The translations under genes were made by a program, and so were the position numbers. Positions 7,422-12,189 of a stretch of 12,189 bases of DNA are shown in pieces. The DNA comes from Planctomycetales bacterium (lineage in GTDB: Bacteria > Planctomycetota > Planctomycetia > Pirellulales > Thermoguttaceae), in the NCBI GenBank assembly GCA_007122045.1, contig SKJM01000635.1:1-12189 (forward strand), written 5' to 3'. The stretch's first letter is position 1; each line of letters starts with the position of its first letter. A model generated the notes under the pieces. It was not told where the DNA came from. It saw only the letters and a list, made by a program, of their open reading frames with translations, and did not search any database.

Positions 7422-7450
7422 TTGCACGGTCTTGCTCGATACGCTACACT
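7422..7450 (+). promoter_or_regulatory. Probable sigma70-type promoter of the beta-helix protein gene
   Basis: TTGCAC (7422-7427) and TACACT (7445-7450) are separated by exactly 17 bases. Both are close to consensus in DNA that is otherwise GC-rich. Transcription would start near 7457, giving an untranslated leader of about 75 bases before ATG 7531. No operator-like repeat is evident beside it. Confidence 0.55.
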
Positions 7451-7530
7451 ACGCAGATGACGAACGGCATGCCCGTTCAACGAAGCCACCGATTCTGTTC
7501 AGCAACGCGGAAAGTGAGGAAGACACGTCC

Positions 7531-9147
7531 ATGTTTTCGACACCTCAAACAAGCAGTAACGGACCGTTCGGTGCTCGGCAGCGATATGGTGCGATGGCGG
7601 TCGGGTTCAGCCTGGCCGTCGCAACCGTCGCGATGGGCATCGGCGGGCCGGGTTTGCCGGCAGGGGCCGCCCTAGCCCCGCAGGAGGTGGTCCGCTATAG
7701 CGACTTCGGCGCCAAGGGCGACGGCGAGACCGACGACATCGACGCCATCGCCGAGGCCCATGCGTTCGCCAACGAGCACGGACTGCCCGTGAAGGCCGAC
7801 GACGGCGCCACCTACTACATCGGCGGCAAGAACCGCACGGCGGTCATCCAAACCGACACCGATTTCGGCACGGCCGCCTTCATCATCGACGATACCGACG
7901 TCCAAGACCGCAGGGCGCATGTCTTCCTGGTGAGTTCCAGTCTGAAACCGTTCCCACTTGAGGGAGTGTCTTCCCTCAAGCGAAACCAGGAGAAGATCGA
8001 CGTCGCGCTGCCCGGACCCTGCCTGGTCATCGCCGCCAATTCGCACGTACGGCGCTACATCCGGTACGGGCCGAACCGCAACGACGGCGCCCCGCAGACG
8101 GACATCTTCATCGTCGACAAAGACGGCAATGTGGATATGGACGCTCCGATCATCTGGGATTTCGACCGGATCACGAGCATCATCGCCCATCCCATCGACG
8201 AGACGACGCTGACCATCACCGGAGGACGCTTCACCACCATTGCGAACAACGCCGAATCGAGGTACACCTACTACAGCCGGGGCATCGCCATCCGGCGTTC
8301 CAATGTTCTCGTCGATGGGCTGGAACACCGCGTTACCGGCGAAGGGGACCAAGGGGCGCCCTACGGCGGCTTCCTCAATATCGCGACCTGCGCCCACGTG
8401 ACGGTCAAGAACTCCATCCTGACCGGCCGCAAGACGTACCGGACCATCGGCTCGGCGGGCGTTCCGGTTTCCATGGGCAGCTACGACATCTCGCTGAACC
8501 GGGCCCTGAACGTGTCCTTCATCAACTGTCGCCAGACGAACGACATCATGGACGGCAGGTACTGGGGGATCATGGGGTCGAACTACTGCAAGAATCTTTT
8601 GTTCGACAATTGCACCTTTTCCCGGTTCGACGCCCACATGGGCGTCGCCAACGCCACCATTCGCAACTCGACCCTGGGGCATCAGGGCATCAACGCTATC
8701 GGCACCGGGGTCCTCACGGTGGAAAACACCACCGTCTACGGCAGGACCTTCGTCAACCTGCGGTCCGACTACGGCAGCACGTGGCAGGGGGAGTTCGTCA
8801 TTCGCAACTGCGTTTTCGTGCCCGCCGGCGGCAGGCCGATCAGTGCGAGCCTGATCGGCGGATCCTACTCCGGGCAGCACGATTTCGGCTACACGTGCTA
8901 CATGCCGGAGCGCATCACCATCGACACGCTGCACATCGACGACTCGAACCACCCGTCGAACTACCAGGGCCCTGCCATTTTCGCGAATTTCAATCGGCGT
9001 ATGACCGACGATTCCTACGTGGAGGAGTTTCCGTACGTCAGAACCAGGGAGGTCATTCTCAAGGAGGTGACCACCGCCAGCGGCAAGCCCTTGCGGCTCA
9101 GCGACAACTCATTCATGTTCAAGGACGTGAAGGTGACCACCGATTGA
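7531..9147 (+). CDS. Secreted pectate-lyase-like right-handed beta-helix protein
   Basis: 538 residues from ATG 7531, chosen because GTGAGGA (7514-7520) sits 10 bases upstream and the N-terminus then shows a signal-like hydrophobic stretch (about 20-48, AMAVGFSLAVATVAMG, then AGAALA). The next residues, VVRYSDFGAKGDGETDDIDAI (53-73), are the typical opening of pectate lyase superfamily/Pfam Pectate_lyase_3 proteins. From about 265 to 500 the sequence shows beta-helix coils with recurring V.N..I..R.../FINCR/FDNCTF/IRNSTL/VENTTV/IRNCVF patterns. Relatives cleave or modify polysaccharides such as polygalacturonan, or act as phage tailspike-like glycan binders. No catalytic residues can be assigned with confidence, and the substrate is unknown. 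It has its own promoter and is followed by a strong hairpin, so it may be transcribed alone. Confidence 0.85.
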   Translation: MFSTPQTSSNGPFGARQRYGAMAVGFSLAVATVAMGIGGPGLPAGAALAPQEVVRYSDFGAKGDGETDDIDAIAEAHAFANEHGLPVKADDGATYYIGGKNRTAVIQTDTDFGTAAFIIDDTDVQDRRAHVFLVSSSLKPFPLEGVSSLKRNQEKIDVALPGPCLVIAANSHVRRYIRYGPNRNDGAPQTDIFIVDKDGNVDMDAPIIWDFDRITSIIAHPIDETTLTITGGRFTTIANNAESRYTYYSRGIAIRRSNVLVDGLEHRVTGEGDQGAPYGGFLNIATCAHVTVKNSILTGRKTYRTIGSAGVPVSMGSYDISLNRALNVSFINCRQTNDIMDGRYWGIMGSNYCKNLLFDNCTFSRFDAHMGVANATIRNSTLGHQGINAIGTGVLTVENTTVYGRTFVNLRSDYGSTWQGEFVIRNCVFVPAGGRPISASLIGGSYSGQHDFGYTCYMPERITIDTLHIDDSNHPSNYQGPAIFANFNRRMTDDSYVEEFPYVRTREVILKEVTTASGKPLRLSDNSFMFKDVKVTTD

Positions 9148-9159
9148 CGGCGGCGGGCG

Positions 9160-9192
9160 ACCGTTCCCAGGGGGCTGTCCCCCGTGAACGGT
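9160..9192 (+). terminator. Strong hairpin after the beta-helix gene
   Basis: ACCGTTC (9160-9166) pairs with GAACGGT (9186-9192), and inside it GGGGG (9170-9174) pairs with CCCCC (9179-9183) around CTGT, with small internal bulges. It starts 13 bases after the stop codon. There is no T-run, so it may terminate weakly, protect the mRNA end, or be a dispersed palindromic repeat. Confidence 0.5.
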
Positions 9193-9246
9193 TACGAGCC
9201 GAGCGCCAGCGTATATGTGAACACGCATCGACCCGAACCTTATATT

Positions 9247-9250
9247 GGAG
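9247..9250 (+). promoter_or_regulatory. Ribosome binding site fixing the start of the oxidoreductase
   Basis: GGAG lies 6 bases before ATG 9257. It overlaps and so argues against an upstream in-frame TTG at 9245. Confidence 0.6.
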
Positions 9251-9256
9251 CAAACC

Positions 9257-10549
9257 ATGCCCGAAACTCTCAGCCTTTCTCGACGTCGTTTTTTACAAAC
9301 CACCGGCACGGCCGCCGCGTTGGCCGCCGCTCCGGCCGTACTCCGGGGCGCCGAAGTGCAGGACGCCCCGGTGCGGGTCGGATTCATTGGAACCGGCGTG
9401 CGCGGCTGGTCGCTCGTCCGGGAGATGGCCGCCTCGAAGTTGGCCCAAGTGGTTGCCGTGTGCGACGTGTACAAGCCGCACGTCGACCGCGCCGTCCAGG
9501 CGGCTCGCAATGACGACGTGCGAACCTACCTCGACTATCGCGATCTATTGGCCGACAAGAACGTCGAGGCCGTATGCATCGGCACGCCCGACCATTGGCA
9601 CGAACCGATGGTCCTTGACGCCGCGGCGGCCGGCAAACCCGTGTACTGCGAGAAGGGCCTGACGTCGTCGGTCGAATCGGCGAAGCGGATGCGCGACGCG
9701 GTGAAGAAGGCGGGCATCGTCTTCCAACTCGGCCACCAGGGCCGGCAGTTCGCGGCATCCGAGGCGGCGGGCGAGATGATTCGCGGCGGCGAGATCGGCC
9801 CGGTCACTTTGATCAAGACCGGCCGTTACTTCAACGGCACGCGCGAACGGGCCCCGTGGCGGTGGTACGGCTGGTACAGCGAATACACCCGGCCCGACCC
9901 GCGGGAGGTTATCGCCAACCTCGATTGGGAAAGGTGGCTGGGTCCGGCGCCGAAGATCGATTTCGACGAAGAGCACTTCTGGCATTGGCGTTGCTACTGG
10001 GCGTACGGCACCGGCCAGGCCGGCGATCTCCTTTCGCACGAACTCGATCAGGTGCAAGCCACGCTCGGATGGGGCATTCCCGATACGTGCATGTGCCTCG
10101 GCCACAACGCGTACTACCACGACGGCCGCGAGGTTCCCGACACGTGGCTGGCCAACTACACGTTCGAGAAGCGCCACTGCTCGGTGATGTTCGAGGGCTG
10201 CATGAATTCCCATCGCCAACAGCCCCCGGAATACGTCGGCAAGAGCGGGCGGGTCATTTTCAACAGCATCGGCCAGGCCGCGTCGAGGTTCAGCGTGTAC
10301 GACGACGGGCCCGCCTTTCCGCACATGCGAAACAAGCCGCTGGAGCCTCGTTCCACGTACGACCCCGCCGCGGGCCCCCAATGGCCCAGCCACGTCAACG
10401 ATTTCCTGCAGTGCGTCCGCACCGGCGAGCAGCCGCGCTGCCACATCGACGAGGCGTTCATCGAGGCGGTGACGTACCTGATGAGCTTCGTCTCGTATCG
10501 CGAGCAACGCCTGGTGCGCTGGGATGCGGAAAAAGAGCAGCTCGTGTGA
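9257..10549 (+). CDS. Tat-exported Gfo/Idh/MocA family oxidoreductase
   Basis: 430 residues. It begins with a twin-arginine signal (SRRRFLQTTGTAAALAAAPAVL, 8-29), so the protein is probably moved to the periplasm. A Rossmann NAD(P) fold follows: RVGFIGTGVRG (40-50, G45, G47 and G50), acidic D70 at the end of the second strand (VVAVCD), and AVCIGTPDHWHEPM (105-118). The usual EKP motif is CEKGL here (E132, K133, G134), so the proline is replaced. The C-terminal domain contains WYGWY...WERWLGP and GDLLSHELDQV (256-266, with H261 and D264), the position of the catalytic His/Asp pair. Family members oxidise, reduce or epimerise sugars, inositols or glycosides; the substrate is not predictable. 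It stands 110 bases after the beta-helix gene, past the hairpin, and has no obvious promoter of its own. Confidence 0.9.
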   Translation: MPETLSLSRRRFLQTTGTAAALAAAPAVLRGAEVQDAPVRVGFIGTGVRGWSLVREMAASKLAQVVAVCDVYKPHVDRAVQAARNDDVRTYLDYRDLLADKNVEAVCIGTPDHWHEPMVLDAAAAGKPVYCEKGLTSSVESAKRMRDAVKKAGIVFQLGHQGRQFAASEAAGEMIRGGEIGPVTLIKTGRYFNGTRERAPWRWYGWYSEYTRPDPREVIANLDWERWLGPAPKIDFDEEHFWHWRCYWAYGTGQAGDLLSHELDQVQATLGWGIPDTCMCLGHNAYYHDGREVPDTWLANYTFEKRHCSVMFEGCMNSHRQQPPEYVGKSGRVIFNSIGQAASRFSVYDDGPAFPHMRNKPLEPRSTYDPAAGPQWPSHVNDFLQCVRTGEQPRCHIDEAFIEAVTYLMSFVSYREQRLVRWDAEKEQLV

Positions 10550-10588
10550 ATTTCGGGCTGCCCGGCGCCAGGCGGCCAAGCGAGTCCC

Positions 10589-10634
10589 TTCGCGCGGCGG
10601 GCGTGGCCGGCGTACGCTGGAGAGAATACTTCTC
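10589..10634 (+). promoter_or_regulatory. Possible promoter with a palindrome before dinB
   Basis: A weak -35 (TTCGCG, 10589-10594) and -10 (TACGCT, 10613-10618), 18 bases apart, would start transcription near 10625. The perfect inverted repeat GAGAA-TAC-TTCTC (10622-10634) covers this point, as a repressor operator would. It does not match the gammaproteobacterial (CTGT-N8-ACAG) or Gram-positive LexA boxes that I know, so SOS control is only a guess. Confidence 0.25.
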
Positions 10635-10693
10635 GCCTGGAACACGGGGCTGGCCGAATCGACTTGGCCGCCGAGGCGCAGGGAGCCTGACCG

Positions 10694-11869
10694 ATGATCC
10701 TCCACGTCGACATGGACGCCTATTACGCCTCGGTCGAGGAGCGCGACCGGCCGGAACTGGCGGGCAAGCCGGTGATCGTGGGTGGTTCGGCCGAGAAACG
10801 GGGCGTGGTGTCGGCCGCCAACTACGTGGCCCGCCGATACGGGGTCCATAGTGCGATGCCGGCCATCACCGCCCGGCGCCTTTGCCCACACGCCGTCTTC
10901 CTGCCCGGCCGCATCGGTTACTATGCGGAGATTTCCCGCGAGATCCGCGCTATTTTCGAGCGTTTCACCCCGCTGGTCGAGCCCCTGTCGCTCGACGAGG
11001 CCTTCCTGGACGTGACCGGCAGCGAGAACCTGTTCGGACCGGCGGTCGAGATCGGCCGTCAGATCAAACGGGCGATTCGCCAGGAGTTGCGGCTGGTGGC
11101 CTCGGTGGGCGTCGCGCCGAACAAGTTTCTGGCCAAGATCGCCAGCGACCTGGAAAAGCCCGACGGTTTTGTGGTCGTCGAGCCCGATCGGGTCCAGGAG
11201 TTCCTGGACCCGCTGCCGGTCACATGTCTGTGGGGCGTCGGCAGGCAGGGGAGCAGGGTGTTTGAGAAGCTGGGCATCCGCACCATTGTCCAACTCCGTC
11301 AGTGGCCCCTGGAGTCGCTGAAGGCCCGCCTCGGCTCCGCCGGCGAGCACCTGTGGCAGTTGGCCCACGGCATCGACGACCGGCCGGTCGTACCCGAGCG
11401 GGAAGCCAGGTCGATCTCGCACGAAACGACCTTCGAGCGGGATATTTCGGACCTCGAGATTTTGCGTGGCTGGCTGATGGACCTGACCGAGCAGGTCGGC
11501 TGCCGGTTGCGGCGGCACGGGCTGCAGGGCCGCACGGTGCATTTGAAGGTCCGCCTGGCCGACTTCTCGCTCACCACCCGTTCCCGGACCCTGCCGGAGC
11601 CGACCGACGTGACCGACGAGCTATGGCAGGCGGCCGACGCACTGCTGTGCCGGCGGCTACAGCCCGATTGCCCACCGGTACGGTTGTTGGGCATCGGCGT
11701 CAGCGGCCTCGCCGACACCGGGCTTTCGCAGGAGTTGTTGTTCGACCCGGAGGAGCGCCGCAAGCAGCGCCGGGTAGATGCGGTGGCCGATCAGATCAAG
11801 GCTCGGTTCGGAACCCACGCGCTGCGGCGCGGGAGCGGCCTCGGGCGGAAATCGGCGGAAGCCGAGTAG
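10694..11869 (+). CDS. dinB: DNA polymerase IV (Y-family translesion polymerase)
   Basis: 391 residues, a full-length Pol IV. The palm/fingers motif MILHVDMDAYYASVEERDRP (1-20) carries metal-binding D6 and D8, with Y11 at the steric-gate position that excludes ribonucleotides. RGVVSAANYVARRYGVHSAMP (36-56), PLSLDEAFLDVT (97-108; catalytic D101 and E102) and SVGVAPNKFLAKIASDLEKPDG (137-158) are canonical. A helix-hairpin-helix LWGVG (179-183) and the little-finger domain (about 235-340) follow. QELLF (346-350) fits the beta-clamp-binding consensus. It extends primers past damaged or mispaired template without proofreading. ATG 10694 follows GGGAG (10681-10685) at 8 bases. It stands alone, without the imuB/dnaE2 neighbours of mutagenesis cassettes. 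Confidence 0.97.
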   Translation: MILHVDMDAYYASVEERDRPELAGKPVIVGGSAEKRGVVSAANYVARRYGVHSAMPAITARRLCPHAVFLPGRIGYYAEISREIRAIFERFTPLVEPLSLDEAFLDVTGSENLFGPAVEIGRQIKRAIRQELRLVASVGVAPNKFLAKIASDLEKPDGFVVVEPDRVQEFLDPLPVTCLWGVGRQGSRVFEKLGIRTIVQLRQWPLESLKARLGSAGEHLWQLAHGIDDRPVVPEREARSISHETTFERDISDLEILRGWLMDLTEQVGCRLRRHGLQGRTVHLKVRLADFSLTTRSRTLPEPTDVTDELWQAADALLCRRLQPDCPPVRLLGIGVSGLADTGLSQELLFDPEERRKQRRVDAVADQIKARFGTHALRRGSGLGRKSAEAE

Positions 11870-12015
11870 GTGGGGAAACGTTGCGAACCGCGTGCCATGC
11901 CGAACGCCTCAACGGCGCGGAGGTTCGGAGTTTCGTGCTGGTTGCCCCATACAAGCCTGTCGATGACACCCCACAATCGTTGCCACTTCGAGATGGCGCC
12001 GAAGGGTGGGGGGTA

Positions 12016-12183
12016 ATGAAATGGATGGAATGCTGTGCGATGCTTGACGAGCCCTTCCCGGAGTGCAAGAAGCTTCCAGGAAATGAGCTGGAGCGCCGAG
12101 AGGCTGCCAAGGCCGCCGAGCAGTATCGTTCCTTCGTCGATATCAAGCGTTGGGTGCGCAATCGCGACGGTACCCTTGTTTGA
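12016..12183 (+). CDS. Possible small hypothetical protein
   Basis: 55 codons (MKWMECCAMLDEPFPECKKL...RNRDGTLV) ending in TGA at 12181-12183, after a G-rich stretch (GGTGGGGGGTA) that could act as a weak ribosome binding site. The frame is open further upstream, to a TTG at 11881, which would give about 100 residues. Codon third positions are mixed, less GC-biased than in dinB, so coding is doubtful. The middle (ELERREAAKAAEQYRS) would form a charged helix. I do not recognise it, and nothing else is seen between 11870 and 12189. Confidence 0.25.
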   Translation: MKWMECCAMLDEPFPECKKLPGNELERREAAKAAEQYRSFVDIKRWVRNRDGTLV

Positions 12184-12189
12184 CGACTC

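Noticed and set aside
7399..7530. N-terminal extension of the beta-helix protein by 44 residues
   Set aside because: The extension has no ribosome binding site, begins upstream of the best promoter, and would bury the signal-like segment; ATG 7531 has GTGAGGA ahead of it.
5763..12189. Second copy of the tRNA-Glu 3' end as an attachment site
   Set aside because: Reading through the rest of the window shows no direct repeat of the T arm/acceptor end, so no island boundary can be drawn here.
1..12189. CRISPR array, intact insertion sequence, rRNA or toxin-antitoxin pair
   Set aside because: No regularly spaced repeats, no transposase with flanking inverted repeats, no rRNA sequence and no recognisable toxin-antitoxin pair are seen.

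Overview
The window is GC-rich, densely coded DNA that most resembles a Planctomycetota chromosome. This is inference from gene content, not a phylogenetic test. The signs are a WD40 protein fused to a terpene-cyclase-like toroid, a membrane-anchored PknB-type kinase with TPR-like repeats, two Tat-exported sugar-type enzymes (a TIM-barrel isomerase-like protein and a Gfo/Idh/MocA oxidoreductase), and a secreted beta-helix protein.

Left block (1-5573, + strand): three genes in the same direction. The first is the 3' part of a large multidomain gene (WD40 propeller, helical module, alpha/alpha toroid). Next come a Tat-signal sugar phosphate isomerase/epimerase-like protein and a Ser/Thr kinase with one membrane segment and a TPR-like outer domain. 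The gaps of 93 and 65 bases allow but do not prove co-transcription.

Middle (5574-7500): a tRNA-Glu(CTC) gene with a sigma70-like promoter is followed by two hairpins. Beyond it, on the minus strand, lies what appears to be the decayed C-terminal end of a tyrosine recombinase. Next is an unrecognised minus-strand gene whose upstream part is in another frame. This looks like the scar of an old integration at a tRNA gene. No second attachment site is visible in the window.

Right block (7422-11869, + strand): a good promoter drives a secreted pectate-lyase-like beta-helix protein that ends in a strong hairpin. It is followed by a Tat-signal Gfo/Idh/MocA oxidoreductase with its own ribosome binding site, then a complete, apparently intact DNA polymerase IV (dinB). 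The last 320 bases hold only a doubtful small ORF.

The exported enzymes suggest envelope or periplasmic carbohydrate handling, and the kinase/WD40 pair suggests signalling. No clearly new system is evident. The best leads are the integrase scar at tRNA-Glu, the unusual WD40-toroid fusion, and the uncharacterised frame-shifted gene at 6096-7015.
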